Of a DNA stretch of 64,000 nt, positions 49,987 to 59,930 are shown piece by piece (within the stretch, counting starts at the first letter, position 1; each line of letters starts with the position of its first letter). The notes beneath the pieces are model-generated. The model saw only the letters and a list, made by a program, of their open reading frames with translations. It had not been told where the DNA came from and ran no database searches. This DNA comes from Ruminococcus flavefaciens (GTDB lineage: Bacteria; Bacillota; Clostridia; Oscillospirales; Ruminococcaceae): the NCBI GenBank assembly GCA_902777125.1, contig CACYSQ010000002.1, forward strand, positions 62,001 through 126,000, given 5' to 3'. Made by a program: the position numbers and the translations under genes.

Positions 49987-51231
49987 ATGGAAATTGTTAT
50001 CATCTTGATGTGTGCCGCTATAATTATTCTTGCGGCACTTATACTCGTCCGGCTCGGCGGTGACAGGGAAAATTCCTCGGACGAGCTGAAACGGCTCATT
50101 GAAGCCTCCCGCAGCGAAACTGCCGCTTCCGACAGACAGCTCCGTGAGGAGGTATCGGCTAATGTCCAGCTCAGCGTGAGAAATCTCGGCGAGATACTCA
50201 GCTCCGGTCAGAAGGCTTCCGGCGATTCGGTCAACGAACAGCTCAGGACGCTCGAAAACCGTTTCAGAACGCTTGAAGCCAACAATGAGCAGAGGCTCGA
50301 CCAGATAAGAAAGACTATCTCGGAACAGCTCCTCAATATCCAGACGGAAAATTCCCGCAAGCTCGAAGCTATACAGTCCACAGTAAGCGAAAAGCTCGAA
50401 AACAAGATGAACGAGTCGTTCAAGCTCGTCAGTGAAAGGCTCGAACAGGTCTACAAGGGCCTCGGCGAGATGCAGTCGATAGCTTCCGGCGTCGGCGACC
50501 TCAAAAAGGTCCTCTCCAATGTCAAGAACCGCGGTATTCTCGGTGAGATACAGCTCGGAGCCATACTCGAGGATATCCTCGTTCCGGAGCAGTACGACCG
50601 CGAGGCGGCTACTATCCCCGGCAGCTCAAACAGGGTTGAATTTGCAGTGAAGCTTCCTGGCGGCGAGTCCGGCAGCCATATCTACCTCCCTATCGACTCG
50701 AAATTTCCCGGTGATACATACGCGGCTTTGCAGGACGCTTACGATTCGGGTGACCCGGAAAGGGTCGCAGATGCCCGCAAGCAGCTTATCACGGCAGTTA
50801 AAAAGTCCGCGAAGGATATCCGCGACAAGTACGTCCAGCCGCCTTATACCACCAATTTCGGCATTATGTTCCTGCCCTTCGAGGGACTGTATTCCGAGGT
50901 AGTGAGCAGCGGTGTTACCGAGAGCTTGCAGCGTGAATTCAGCGTAAGTGTTGCGGGACCCTCCACTATGGCGGCGATGCTCAATTCTCTGCAAATGGGC
51001 TTCCGCACTCTTGCGATACAGAAAAAGAGCAATCAGGTCTGGGAGATCCTCGGCGCTGTAAAGTCCGAATTCCTCAATTTCAGCAAGGCGCTTGAGGAAA
51101 CGCAGAAGCACATCAAGAAGGTCGATGACGATCTCGAAAAGCTCGTCGGAGTCCGCACAAGACAGATAAACCGTAAGCTCAGTGCTATCGAGGCTGTTGA
51201 TGCTTCACCTGAGCTGCTTTCAGATCAATAA
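49987..51231 (+). CDS. rmuC: RmuC-family protein
   Basis: 414 residues: N-terminal membrane helix (VIILMCAAIIILAALILV), a long coiled coil (about 30-165), and the RmuC nuclease-like domain (GILGEIQLGAILEDIL, LPIDSKFPGD, FLPFEGLYSEV). RmuC limits certain DNA rearrangements. It starts seven bases after the methyltransferase gene. Confidence 0.93.
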   Translation: MEIVIILMCAAIIILAALILVRLGGDRENSSDELKRLIEASRSETAASDRQLREEVSANVQLSVRNLGEILSSGQKASGDSVNEQLRTLENRFRTLEANNEQRLDQIRKTISEQLLNIQTENSRKLEAIQSTVSEKLENKMNESFKLVSERLEQVYKGLGEMQSIASGVGDLKKVLSNVKNRGILGEIQLGAILEDILVPEQYDREAATIPGSSNRVEFAVKLPGGESGSHIYLPIDSKFPGDTYAALQDAYDSGDPERVADARKQLITAVKKSAKDIRDKYVQPPYTTNFGIMFLPFEGLYSEVVSSGVTESLQREFSVSVAGPSTMAAMLNSLQMGFRTLAIQKKSNQVWEILGAVKSEFLNFSKALEETQKHIKKVDDDLEKLVGVRTRQINRKLSAIEAVDASPELLSDQ

Positions 51232-51234
51232 TAA

Positions 51235-51257
51235 AAAGCTCCGTTCTGCGGAGCTTT
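51235..51257 (+). terminator. Terminator hairpin after rmuC
   Basis: AAAGCTCCG and CGGAGCTTT pair over five bases. T-run is short (TTTCACTTT). The GGAG in its 3' arm may also be the ribosome site of comF, eight bases before its TTG. Confidence 0.6.
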
Positions 51258-51261
51258 CACT

Positions 51262-51987
51262 TTGAATGTGGATATGGATAAGACTTTGAAACGCAGGATA
51301 CTGCACTTTTTCTTCCCGAACCGCTGTCCGGTATGCGATGCGGTCATAGGTGCAATGGACACCTTCTGCGATGAATGCAGCGGTAAGCTGCAGCCGTTTA
51401 CCGGAAGCTTCACTATAAAGGACGCTGCCGGAACTGCTGCTGCATTTGTCTATGACAGGAACATCTCCCCTGCCGTTATGCTGCTGAAAAACGGTGTTTG
51501 CGGAAATGCTGCCTACGCCCTCGGAAAAGCTCTTGCGGTCAAGCTCAGGGAAAGCGGTATCGCTGAAAAAGCTGATATCATCGTACCGGTTCCTCTGCAT
51601 AAGTCCGACAAACGGATAAGAGGCTACAATCAGGCTTTCCTTATTGCAAGGGAACTCTCGGACGAGCTCGGACTGCCGGTCGGCGAAGGTATCGTCATCA
51701 AGAGCCGACGCACTCATCAGCAGAAACGTCTGAACCGTCATCTCAGGCTCATTAACCTTAAAGACGCTTTTGCTGTCCCGGAAGCCTCACTCGTCTGGGA
51801 TAAGAGCATTATCCTCGTGGACGATGTCTGCACTACCGGTACTACTCTCGGAAAGGTGACTTCCCTGCTGCTTGAAAACGGCGCAAAGGCTGTGTACTGT
51901 GCCGCCTGCTGCAAAACTCCTGCATTGAAAAAGACGTCCGATGAAGAAAACCCTGTGCAACAAAATTTGACAAGCACGGCGAAATGA
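51262..51987 (+). CDS. comF: ComF-family phosphoribosyltransferase-like protein
   Basis: 241 residues. N-terminal zinc finger (CPVC, then FCDEC) and a C-terminal phosphoribosyltransferase fold (RRTHQQKRLNRHLR, IILVDDVCTTGTTL). ComF helps ssDNA handling during DNA uptake. The start is taken as TTG 51262 on the ribosome site in the preceding hairpin; ATG 51274 is the alternative. Confidence 0.88.
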   Translation: MNVDMDKTLKRRILHFFFPNRCPVCDAVIGAMDTFCDECSGKLQPFTGSFTIKDAAGTAAAFVYDRNISPAVMLLKNGVCGNAAYALGKALAVKLRESGIAEKADIIVPVPLHKSDKRIRGYNQAFLIARELSDELGLPVGEGIVIKSRRTHQQKRLNRHLRLINLKDAFAVPEASLVWDKSIILVDDVCTTGTTLGKVTSLLLENGAKAVYCAACCKTPALKKTSDEENPVQQNLTSTAK

Positions 51988-52040
51988 GCTATAATGTTTA
52001 TTGTTTATAAATTCATGAATGAAAACATGGAGGAATCTTA

Positions 52041-52850
52041 ATGGATAAAGAGAAATACTGCAAATACAGGATAATCGACGCTCACGCGCATATTTTTCCT
52101 GAGAAGATAGCAGAAAATGCTACAGTGAATATCGGTCACTTCTATGAGCTCCCTATGACGGGCTGCGGTATGAGCAGCAAGCTCCTTGAAAGCGGCAGAA
52201 AGATCGGTGTTTTCCGCTATCTCGTCTGCTCAACTGCGACCTCCCCTCATCAGATAAGCTCCATAAACAGTTTTATCGCAGCGGAGTGCGCCGCCAATCC
52301 TGAGTTTTACGGCTTCGGTACAACCCATGCCGGCTCGGAGGATATCGCAGCCGATGCCGAGCAGATAATCTCTCTCGGTCTGCACGGAGTGAAGCTCCAC
52401 CCTGACTTCCAGAAATTCGATGCCGATTCGCCCGAGGCTTACAAGATTTATGAGGTTATCGAGGGAAGACTTCCGCTGCTCATACACTGCGGCGATAACC
52501 GTTATGACTTCTCCGCGCCGCAGAGGATAGCCAATATCCACAGGGACTTCCCGAATTTGAAAATACTTGCCGCTCATCTCGGCGGATATCAGCGCTGGGA
52601 CGAGGCTGAAAAGCTGCTCAAGGGCGATGATACCCTCAAATTCGATGTAAGCAGTTCGCTTGCGTTCCTTACTCCCGAACGTGCAGCGCACATGATACAT
52701 ACCTACGGTGCTGAGAACTGCTTCTTCGGCGTGGATTTCCCGATGTGGTGCCACGAAGATGAGCTTGAACGCTTTTTCGCACTCGGTCTCTCCGAGGACG
52801 AGAACCGTATGATCCTCGCCGATAATATTATGAATTACATTGGCATATAA
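52041..52850 (+). CDS. Amidohydrolase-2 family metal hydrolase
   Basis: 269 residues, TIM-barrel. Metal-binding HAHIFPE at the N-terminus, LHGVKLHPDFQKF, LLIHCGDN, AAHLGGYQRW and a late Asp (FGVDFPMWC). Related to TatD and decarboxylase-type amidohydrolases; substrate unknown. GGAGGAA lies five bases before the ATG. Single gene. Confidence 0.85.
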   Translation: MDKEKYCKYRIIDAHAHIFPEKIAENATVNIGHFYELPMTGCGMSSKLLESGRKIGVFRYLVCSTATSPHQISSINSFIAAECAANPEFYGFGTTHAGSEDIAADAEQIISLGLHGVKLHPDFQKFDADSPEAYKIYEVIEGRLPLLIHCGDNRYDFSAPQRIANIHRDFPNLKILAAHLGGYQRWDEAEKLLKGDDTLKFDVSSSLAFLTPERAAHMIHTYGAENCFFGVDFPMWCHEDELERFFALGLSEDENRMILADNIMNYIGI

Positions 52851-52903
52851 AAGCCCTGCCATAATAACCGTGATACTTATATAGAAGTATTTGTGAGATT
52901 AAT

Positions 52904-52980
52904 ACGGTACAAAATTAGCGCTACTTGAAAAAGTAGCGCTTTTTTATTTGTATTGAACCTTGTACCGTCACAGAAAAAAC
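52904..52980. repeat. Miniature inverted-repeat element, copy B
   Basis: Reverse orientation relative to copy A: ACGGTAC (52904-52910), inner hairpin AGCGCTAC/GTAGCGCT, and GTACCGTCAC (52962-52971). The left end has lost several bases. It stands between the convergent amidohydrolase and aminopeptidase genes. Confidence 0.7.
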
Positions 52981-53020
52981 TATAGTATGCTATATGAGTA
53001 TCATACTTACTGGCAAGGCT

Positions 53021-54424
53021 TTAATCTGCCATGAATACAGAGAATGCTTTATATGCCATGTAGGTGTCGATTTTTGAAACTATCTCGTAGGGAGCGTGCA
53101 TTGAGAGGACCGGTACGCCCATATCTATCGTATCAACGTTGAGGTTAGCGATATATGCGGCAACCGTACCGCCGCCGCCCTCATCGACCTTACCGAGCTC
53201 GCCGGTCTGCCAGATGACGTTGTTTGCGTCCATGAGAAGTCTGATGCGGCCTGCAAATTCTGCGGAGGCATCGGAAGTGCCGGATTTGCCGCGGGCGCCG
53301 GTGTACTTTGTGATGCAGACGCCTCTGTTGATGTATGCACAGTTATTGCGCTCCATTACCTCGGGATATGTCGGGTCAAAGGCTGCGTTTACGTCAGCCG
53401 AGAGGCACTCTGATGCGGAAAGGACCGTTCTTCCGTCCGAGCCGAGGGCTTCCGCGAGGTCATAGATGAAGTATTCGAGGTAGGACGAGCACAGACCTGT
53501 ATTGCCCTCGCTGCCGATCTCCTCCTTGTCGGTGAGAACGGTTACGACAGTATGCTTCGGTGCATTGCAGTCGATAGTTGCAGTGAGTGCCGGATAAGCG
53601 CAAACCCTGTCATCGTGACCGTATGAGCCTATCATGCTGCGGTCGAAGCCGATGTCCTTAGCCTTGAAAGCGGGAACAGCCTCGAGCTCGGCGGAGATGA
53701 AGTCAGCCTCGATTATGCCGTACTTTTCGTTGAGTATCTTCATGATGTTGAGCTTTACGGAATTGCTCTCGTCGTCATCGCGGAAGGGTCTTGAACCGAT
53801 GAGGATATTGAGGTCCTCGCCCTTTATGCCCTGTGCGAGAGGACGCTTCATCTGCTCTGCGGCAAGGTGCGGAAGGAGGTCTGTAACGCAGAATACAGGG
53901 TCATTCTCGTCTTCGCCGATGTTTACGGTAACAGAGCTTCCGTCAGCTCTGATGATAACGCCGTGAAGTGAGAGCGGAATGGTGGTCCACTGATACTTCT
54001 TGATGCCGCCGTAGTAGTGGGTCTTGAAGAAAGCTGTATCGTTGTCCTCATAGAGGGGATTTTGTTTGAGGTCGAGTCTCGGGGAGTCGATATGGGCTGC
54101 ACAGAGACGAACGCCCTCGCTTATGGGCTCTGTACCGATAACGGCAATGAGCAGAGCCTTGCCGCGGTTCACACGGTATATCCTGTCCCCTGCCTTGAGC
54201 TTCTTGCCGGGCTTGTACTCCTTGAAGCCGCTTTTCTTGAGCATTGCGACTGATGTGATAACAGCCTCGCGTTCTGTCTTGGAGCTGTTCATAAAGCTCT
54301 TGTAGCCCTCACAGTAATTGTCACAGGCAGCGATCTCCTCGTCTGTGAGCCTTGAAACGGCATTCTTTCTCTGCATGAGCAGCTTTTCCTTCAGCTTCTT
54401 TGCAGGACTGTTCTTTTCTGACAT
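53021..54424 (-). CDS. M18-family aminopeptidase
   Basis: 467 residues. Metal ligands in AAHIDSPRLD, DKEEIGSEG (catalytic Glu pair), and VLSMHAPYEIVSK near the C-terminus define M18 (aspartyl aminopeptidase-like). It removes N-terminal residues from peptides in the cytoplasm. The start at 54424 follows GAGGAG; 18 further codons upstream lack family support. Confidence 0.92.
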   Translation of the reverse strand: MSEKNSPAKKLKEKLLMQRKNAVSRLTDEEIAACDNYCEGYKSFMNSSKTEREAVITSVAMLKKSGFKEYKPGKKLKAGDRIYRVNRGKALLIAVIGTEPISEGVRLCAAHIDSPRLDLKQNPLYEDNDTAFFKTHYYGGIKKYQWTTIPLSLHGVIIRADGSSVTVNIGEDENDPVFCVTDLLPHLAAEQMKRPLAQGIKGEDLNILIGSRPFRDDDESNSVKLNIMKILNEKYGIIEADFISAELEAVPAFKAKDIGFDRSMIGSYGHDDRVCAYPALTATIDCNAPKHTVVTVLTDKEEIGSEGNTGLCSSYLEYFIYDLAEALGSDGRTVLSASECLSADVNAAFDPTYPEVMERNNCAYINRGVCITKYTGARGKSGTSDASAEFAGRIRLLMDANNVIWQTGELGKVDEGGGGTVAAYIANLNVDTIDMGVPVLSMHAPYEIVSKIDTYMAYKAFSVFMAD

Positions 54425-54446
54425 AATAATTACTCCTCTCATGCCG

Positions 54447-55100
54447 TCAGACTGCCGCTGACGACGTTTTATGCTCACGGCTCATATAAAGCTCCCTGAT
54501 CTTGTCCGAGACCTCCTTGGATATCTCGTTGACCGTTGAAAGCTCGCCGTTATTATGTATTATATAATCTGAGTGGCTCTTGAAGAACTCCTCATCGAGC
54601 TGAGAGTTCATTCTTCTCTGAGCCTGTTCAGGCGTAAGGCTGTCGCGTGAGATTATCCTCTCCCTGCGAATATCCTCATCTGCGAGGACTGATATGATTA
54701 TCTCGCAGAAATCATCGGCACGGCTCTCGAAAAGAGTAGGTGCGTCGAGGAGAATCAGCTTATTGCCCTGAATGGAATATCTTCTGATGCTTCTGAGTAT
54801 CTCTCCGGTGATATAGGGGTAGATTATGGTGTTAAGGGTCTCGAGCTTTGCTCTGTCGGAAAAAACTATCCCGGCAAGTGCGCGGCGGTTGAGTTCGCCT
54901 TCCTCGTTAAGTATATCCTCTCCGAAGAAATCGACTATCTCATCGAGACAGCCCGAACCTTTTTCAACGACCTTACGCGCAACGCTGTCCGCATTAATAA
55001 CAGCAAAGCCGTTGTCCGCAAAAATGCGCGATACCGTGCTTTTTCCGGCACCGGTCTGACCGGTCAGTCCCACGACCATAACTCCGTGCAGACTGTTCAT
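54447..55100 (-). CDS. coaE: Dephospho-CoA kinase
   Basis: Last step of CoA synthesis. 217 residues. P-loop GLTGQTGAGKST, then INADSVARKVVE and the lid-region SRDSLTPEQAQRRMNSQ. Overlaps the upstream Sua5-type gene by four bases. Confidence 0.93.
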   Translation of the reverse strand: MNSLHGVMVVGLTGQTGAGKSTVSRIFADNGFAVINADSVARKVVEKGSGCLDEIVDFFGEDILNEEGELNRRALAGIVFSDRAKLETLNTIIYPYITGEILRSIRRYSIQGNKLILLDAPTLFESRADDFCEIIISVLADEDIRRERIISRDSLTPEQAQRRMNSQLDEEFFKSHSDYIIHNNGELSTVNEISKEVSDKIRELYMSREHKTSSAAV

Positions 55101-56110
55101 ACCCTTATCACCTCAAATCCTGCCGCCCTGATAAGGCGGTTGTATACTGCAAGTCCCATGCCCTCCGGAGAAGGGGCACGGACGTAGACTTTTTCTGCCC
55201 CGAGCTCATCGAGTTCACGGAGCCTCTGAAAAAGCAGATGTGCCTGCTGTGAGCTGTCAGCGCCGTATGTAAGATGCCTGTACGGAAATAATTCCCCGTC
55301 GCCGTCAAAGACAAGCGCGTAAACACCGTCCCCGCGGTTTTCGCCGACAAGCTCGGTAAAGCCCTCAATACTTCCCTCGACCATGATTATATCAGCCTTC
55401 GGGGAATAATGCTTGTACTTCATTCCCGGGGAAGCCACCTTCGCACCGGCTTCTACCTCATGAAGTATCGCCGGATCTATGGTAACGGTACCGCATACCT
55501 CGAGGAGCATTTCCCTTGTAACAGCACCGGGACGCAGTATCCTTACAGCGTCCTCTCCGTCAAAGGAGATGACCGTGGATTCAACGCCGAATTCCGATTG
55601 TCCGCCGTCAACAACTGCAGCTATCCTGCCGTTCATGTCACGCATAACGTGCTGAGCCGTCGTAGGGCTCGGGTAACCGGAGGTATTAGCTGAGGGCGCT
55701 GCTATCGGGCAACCCGAAAGCTCGATGATACGGTGCATTACCCTGTGGGAGGGCACTCTTATGCCTACCGTGTCGAGTCCGCCGGAGGTCACCATAGGTA
55801 TCCTGTCGTTTTTGGGGAGGACCATAGTGAGCGGTCCCGGACAGAAACGCTCTGCGAGTTTTTTTGCGGTCTCAGGTATAGCTGAGGTGAACTCAGCAGC
55901 CTGTGAGAAATCGGCAAGATGTACTATCAGCGGATTGTCCGCAGGTCTGCCCTTTGCGGCAAATACCGCTCTCACAGCCGCCTCGTTACCTGCGTCAGCA
56001 CCGAGACCGTAGACAGTTTCAGTCGGAATGCCGACGATACTGCCGTTTTTTATAAGCTCTGCCGCTCTGAGGAGGTCGGCTTCGCTGTCTGTTAATAGAA
56101 CTGTATCCAT
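55097..56110 (-). CDS. L-threonylcarbamoyladenylate synthase, Sua5 type
   Basis: 337 residues: YrdC domain (GIPTETVYGLGADA, KGRPADNPLIVHL, APSANTSG) plus the C-terminal Sua5 domain (SPGMKYKHYSPKAD). First step of t6A modification of tRNAs that read ANN codons. It follows prfA by five bases. Confidence 0.94.
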   Translation of the reverse strand: MDTVLLTDSEADLLRAAELIKNGSIVGIPTETVYGLGADAGNEAAVRAVFAAKGRPADNPLIVHLADFSQAAEFTSAIPETAKKLAERFCPGPLTMVLPKNDRIPMVTSGGLDTVGIRVPSHRVMHRIIELSGCPIAAPSANTSGYPSPTTAQHVMRDMNGRIAAVVDGGQSEFGVESTVISFDGEDAVRILRPGAVTREMLLEVCGTVTIDPAILHEVEAGAKVASPGMKYKHYSPKADIIMVEGSIEGFTELVGENRGDGVYALVFDGDGELFPYRHLTYGADSSQQAHLLFQRLRELDELGAEKVYVRAPSPEGMGLAVYNRLIRAAGFEVIRV

Positions 56111-56115
56111 AAAAA

Positions 56116-57189
56116 TTACGCTTCCTGATTTGCGAGCTTTGCAGCCTGATCGGCAGTTGCAAGTGCGTCAAATACCTCGTCAAGATTTCCGTTGAGAACG
56201 TCCTCGAGCCTGTAAAGGGTCAGTCCGATACGGTGATCGGTCAGACGTCCCTGCGGATAGTTATAGGTCCTGATACGCTCGGAACGGTCGCCTGTACCGA
56301 CCTGCATTTTTCTCTCCGAAGCGATCTTCGCGTCTTGCTCCTCCTGCATAGCCTCATAGATCCTTGAGCGCAGAATTTTCATTGCTTTATCTTTGTTCTT
56401 GTGCTGGCTTCTTTCGTCCTGGCACTCCACGACAACATTGGTCGGGAGGTAGGTTATCCTTACGGCGGATTCTGTTTTATTTATATGTTGTCCGCCGGCT
56501 CCGCTTGCACGGAAATAGTCTATTTTAAGGTCTGTCGGGTCGATCTCCAGCTCGACCTCGTCTGCCTCGACGAGAACTGCTACAGTTACCGTTGAGGTGT
56601 GAATGCGTCCCTGAGATTCGGTTTCGGGAACCCTTTGTACTCTGTGGACGCCGCTCTCATATTTGAGCCTAGAGTAAGCGCCGTCGCCCTCAATGGAGAA
56701 GCTTATCTCCTTGAAGCCTCCGAGCTCGGTCGGATTGGCACTGAGCACCTCCTGCTTCCAGCCGCGGGCTTCGGCGTACATCGTATACATACGGTAGAGT
56801 GAATTTGCGAACAGCGATGCCTCCTCGCCGCCTGCTCCACCGCGGATCTCGATTATGACGTTCTTGTCGTCGTTGGGGTCTTTGGGAAGGAGAAGCACCT
56901 TCAGCTCCTGCGAGGTCCTTTCCATGTCCTCACGCGAGGTATCAAGCTCCTCCTGAGCCATATCGCGGAATTCCTTATCAAGACCGCCGGCATCAAGAAG
57001 CTCCTTCGCCTCATCAAATGAAGCCTTTGCAGCCTTGTATTCGCGGTACTTTTCAATTATCGGAGTGAGGTTCTTGTACTCCTTCATGAGCTGCGCGTAG
57101 AGGCGGTTGTCACTGATGACCTCCGGCTCGGAAAGTCTTCCGCTTATCTCCTCATAGCGCTTCTCCATTATTTCAAGCTTTTCAAACAT
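56116..57189 (-). CDS. prfA: Peptide chain release factor 1
   Basis: 357 residues. The stop-codon recognition tripeptide lies in [10 protein letters not shown] (PxT), and GGQ in GAGGQHINK. Reads UAA and UAG; its presence supports the standard code, so the TAA in rep should terminate. GGAGCG lies upstream of the ATG. Confidence 0.96.
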   Translation of the reverse strand: MFEKLEIMEKRYEEISGRLSEPEVISDNRLYAQLMKEYKNLTPIIEKYREYKAAKASFDEAKELLDAGGLDKEFRDMAQEELDTSREDMERTSQELKVLLLPKDPNDDKNVIIEIRGGAGGEEASLFANSLYRMYTMYAEARGWKQEVLSANPTELGGFKEISFSIEGDGAYSRLKYESGVHRVQRVPETESQGRIHTSTVTVAVLVEADEVELEIDPTDLKIDYFRASGAGGQHINKTESAVRITYLPTNVVVECQDERSQHKNKDKAMKILRSRIYEAMQEEQDAKIASERKMQVGTGDRSERIRTYNYPQGRLTDHRIGLTLYRLEDVLNGNLDEVFDALATADQAAKLANQEA

Positions 57190-57234
57190 TCAAACGCTCC
57201 TGTCATTACACCATATTTACTGCAAGGTACATGA

Positions 57235-57423
57235 CTATCCCTCGTCAGCGTGTTTGACAGCGCGAATGCTCTTTTCTATTTTGTTCCGTGGGATCATGAA
57301 TTCTCTTGAACACTTGACGCACCTGAGACGGAAATCCATTCCGGAACGTATCACGAACATTTCATTCGCGCCGCACGGGTGATTTTTTTTCATTGTAAGC
57401 ACATCTCCCGGTCTGATGTCCAA
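57235..57423 (-). CDS. DUF951-family small protein
   Basis: 62 residues. DIRPGDVLTMKKNHPCG and RCVKCSREFMIPR are signatures of DUF951, with three cysteines that could bind metal or RNA. The TTG at 57423 with GGGAG upstream is the start; longer open frame to 57564 is leader. Often near translation genes; function unknown. Confidence 0.87.
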   Translation of the reverse strand: MDIRPGDVLTMKKNHPCGANEMFVIRSGMDFRLRCVKCSREFMIPRNKIEKSIRAVKHADEG

Positions 57424-57588
57424 GCTGATCCACTCCCTTCCAAAGCAATGTATTCCAAAAATCGTACATTTCACATTATACCTCAAAACAGACCTAAAAT
57501 CAATATTTAGGAGGGATATTTTTTTGTTTTTGTGGAAAAATAATAAAAACCAGCCCACAAACATATTGAACTTTACTAAGGAGGCAAA

Positions 57589-57933
57589 ATGATAGAGAGA
57601 ATATCGGCGGAATTTGAATCGCCTGAGTTAGCAGAGCTTGCTATAAAAAAGGCAAGGGAAACGGTCGGGAGCATATACTCCTCCGGACTTATGTACAACC
57701 GGCGTTCCGATGAGGCTGTAAAGCTTCGCGGAGGCTGCATTTACACCATTATACCGACCGCTGTCACTACCCACAACTATATCACAGCCGTTATGGAGTC
57801 CCCTGCCTCGGAGGACGTTATCCCTGAGCCCTCGAGGCGAAGGAATACCCGTATTTACGTCATCTGCGACAAGGAAAAGGCAGAGGGCGTAAGGAGGGCT
57901 TTCAACTCGATGGGAGGTCTTTCTGTTACCTGA
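57589..57933 (+). CDS. Hypothetical protein
   Basis: 114 residues, mixed alpha/beta: ISAEFESPELAELAIKKA resembles a ferredoxin-like strand-helix, and the C-terminus (TRIYVICDKEKAEGVRRAFN) repeats the pattern. No family recognised. AAGGAGG precedes the ATG. It may be co-transcribed with the S1 gene 61 bases downstream. Confidence 0.75.
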   Translation: MIERISAEFESPELAELAIKKARETVGSIYSSGLMYNRRSDEAVKLRGGCIYTIIPTAVTTHNYITAVMESPASEDVIPEPSRRRNTRIYVICDKEKAEGVRRAFNSMGGLSVT

Positions 57934-57994
57934 GTGTTCTAAATCCTCGGTCTCCTGCGTAGTATTTACTATCAATGCTGACGGAGGTATAAAT

Positions 57995-58918
57995 ATGGAT
58001 CACAAACCAGAAGGAATGCTCATGGGCACTGCTGAGAACCAACGGCTGATCTCGTCTGCGGAGGGACTGCTGGAGGCTTTGGAAAAAGATATCACGCTCG
58101 AAGCAAGGGCTCTTATCTGTACCAGCTCCCACGACCTCATAGTCGCGCTGCCCTGCGCCTCAGCGGTGATACCGCGCGAGGAGGCTGCTCTCGGCATAGC
58201 AGAGGGTACTACCCGTGACATCGCAATAATCTCAAGAGTGAACAAGCCGGTCTGCTTCAAGGTGCGGGAGATCAACATCAACGACGACGGCAGCGTTTCA
58301 GCAGTCCTCTCCAGACGCGCCGCACAGGAGGAGTGTATGCGCGAATACATCTCCGGACTGCGAAGAGGTGATATCATCGAAGCAAGGATAACTCACCTTG
58401 AACAGTTCGGCTGCTTTGTGGATATAGGCTGCGGACTGCCCTCGCTTATCCCTATCGACGCTATTTCGGTGTCCCGCATCTCCCACCCCTCTGACCGTTT
58501 TCACTGCGGTCAGCTCATCAGGGCTGTTGTCAAGTCCAATGAGAACGGCAGAGTATGTCTCACTCACAAGGAGCTTCTCGGCACATGGGAGGAGAACGCA
58601 GAACGTTTTTCCGCCGGTGAGGCTGTACCCGGCATAGTGCGTTCCGTCGAGGAATACGGCATTTTCGTGGAGCTTGCGCCTAACCTTGCCGGTCTTGCCG
58701 AGCCGCGTGAGAACATCTCGCAGGGAGAACGCGTGAGCGTCTACATAAAGGCTATACTCCCGGATAAAATGAAGATCAAGCTCGTTATAGTCGATGTCTG
58801 TGAGGACATAGCAGATATACCGAAGCCGGAATATTTCATCACAGAGGGACATATCTCGGAATGGCGCTATTCGGTTCCCGGCTCTGACAAGGAGATAGTT
58901 TCACGGTTTGACTTATAG
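57995..58918 (+). CDS. S1 RNA-binding domain protein (RpsA-like)
   Basis: 307 residues. An N-terminal domain (ARALICTSSHDLIVALPCA) precedes two S1 motifs: GDIIEARITHLEQFGCFVD and GEAVPGIVRSVEEYGIFVE. Resembles the short S1-like proteins of Firmicutes rather than full ribosomal S1. Probably binds RNA or ribosomes. CGGAGG precedes the ATG. Confidence 0.85.
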   Translation: MDHKPEGMLMGTAENQRLISSAEGLLEALEKDITLEARALICTSSHDLIVALPCASAVIPREEAALGIAEGTTRDIAIISRVNKPVCFKVREININDDGSVSAVLSRRAAQEECMREYISGLRRGDIIEARITHLEQFGCFVDIGCGLPSLIPIDAISVSRISHPSDRFHCGQLIRAVVKSNENGRVCLTHKELLGTWEENAERFSAGEAVPGIVRSVEEYGIFVELAPNLAGLAEPRENISQGERVSVYIKAILPDKMKIKLVIVDVCEDIADIPKPEYFITEGHISEWRYSVPGSDKEIVSRFDL

Positions 58919-58924
58919 AAAAAA

Positions 58925-58960
58925 GGCGCATAGTTCCGGAGAACCATGCGCCGTGCTTTT
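58925..58960. terminator. Bidirectional terminator
   Basis: GGCGCAT plus GTTC pair with GAAC and ATGCGCC, with one A-C mismatch; A-run before and T-run after. It separates convergent S1 and pfkA genes. Confidence 0.8.
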
Positions 58961-58967
58961 TATTATC

Positions 58968-59930
58968 TCAGAATGCGATCTCTTCAGCGATCTTGTGGAG
59001 CTTGATATCGTAGGGCTTCTGCATAGAGAGAGCTTCCTGGATATCGTAATCAACGAGCTTGCTGTCCTTGATGCCGACAACGCGGTTGCCGATGCCCTGC
59101 TCAAGAAGCTCAACAGCGTAGTAGCCCATTCTTGTAGCCTCTACTCTGTCTCTTACTGTAGGAGAGCCGCCTCTCTGAACGTGGCCGAGAACTGTAGCTC
59201 TTGACTCGATGTGAGTCTTCTCCTGGAGAGCAGTAGCGATCTCCTGAGCGTGACCGATGCCCTCAGCAACGATAACTACGAAGTTCTGCTTGCCCTTTGA
59301 TTTCTTTGCGAGCATTGTGTTTGCAATAGCGTCGAGATCGTAGGGAACTTCCTTTGTGATGATATCTGTAGCACCGCAGGCGATACCTGTATTTACAGCG
59401 ATATGACCGGCGCCTCTGCCCATTACCTCAACAACGGAGCATCTGTCGTGGGACTGTGATGTATCACGGAGCTTGTCGATCATCTCCATAGCGGTATTCA
59501 TTGCGGTATCAAAGCCGATAGTGTAATCAGTGCAGGCGATATCGTTGTCGATAGTGCCGGGAAGACCGATACAGAGCACACCCTGTGCTGAGAGGTCAGC
59601 AGCGCCTCTGAATGAGCCGTCGCCGCCGATAACAACGAGACCCTCGATACCGAGCTCATCGCACTTTGCCTTAGCTTTTGCAACGCCCTCGGCTGTTCTG
59701 AATTCGGGACATCTTGCTGTATAGAGAACTGTACCGCCTCTGTGGATTATATCAGAAACGCTTCTCTCGTCCATCGGGAAGATATCGCCGGTAATGAGAC
59801 CAGAATATCCTCTGTGGATACCGTAGACCTCCATACCCTTGCTGATAGCCGACCTGACAACTGCTCTTACGGCAGCATTCATTCCGGGAGCGTCTCCTCC
59901 GCTTGTCAGTACACCGATTTTCTTGATCAT
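58968..59930 (-). CDS. pfkA: 6-phosphofructokinase (ATP)
   Basis: 320 residues. LTSGGDAPGMNA, VIGGDGS, catalytic GTIDNDI and the substrate-binding MGRGAGHIA. Commits fructose 6-phosphate to glycolysis. The start at 59930 follows GGAG. Lies downstream of dnaE, an order typical of Firmicutes (whiA, dnaE, pfkA). Confidence 0.96.
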   Translation of the reverse strand: MIKKIGVLTSGGDAPGMNAAVRAVVRSAISKGMEVYGIHRGYSGLITGDIFPMDERSVSDIIHRGGTVLYTARCPEFRTAEGVAKAKAKCDELGIEGLVVIGGDGSFRGAADLSAQGVLCIGLPGTIDNDIACTDYTIGFDTAMNTAMEMIDKLRDTSQSHDRCSVVEVMGRGAGHIAVNTGIACGATDIITKEVPYDLDAIANTMLAKKSKGKQNFVVIVAEGIGHAQEIATALQEKTHIESRATVLGHVQRGGSPTVRDRVEATRMGYYAVELLEQGIGNRVVGIKDSKLVDYDIQEALSMQKPYDIKLHKIAEEIAF

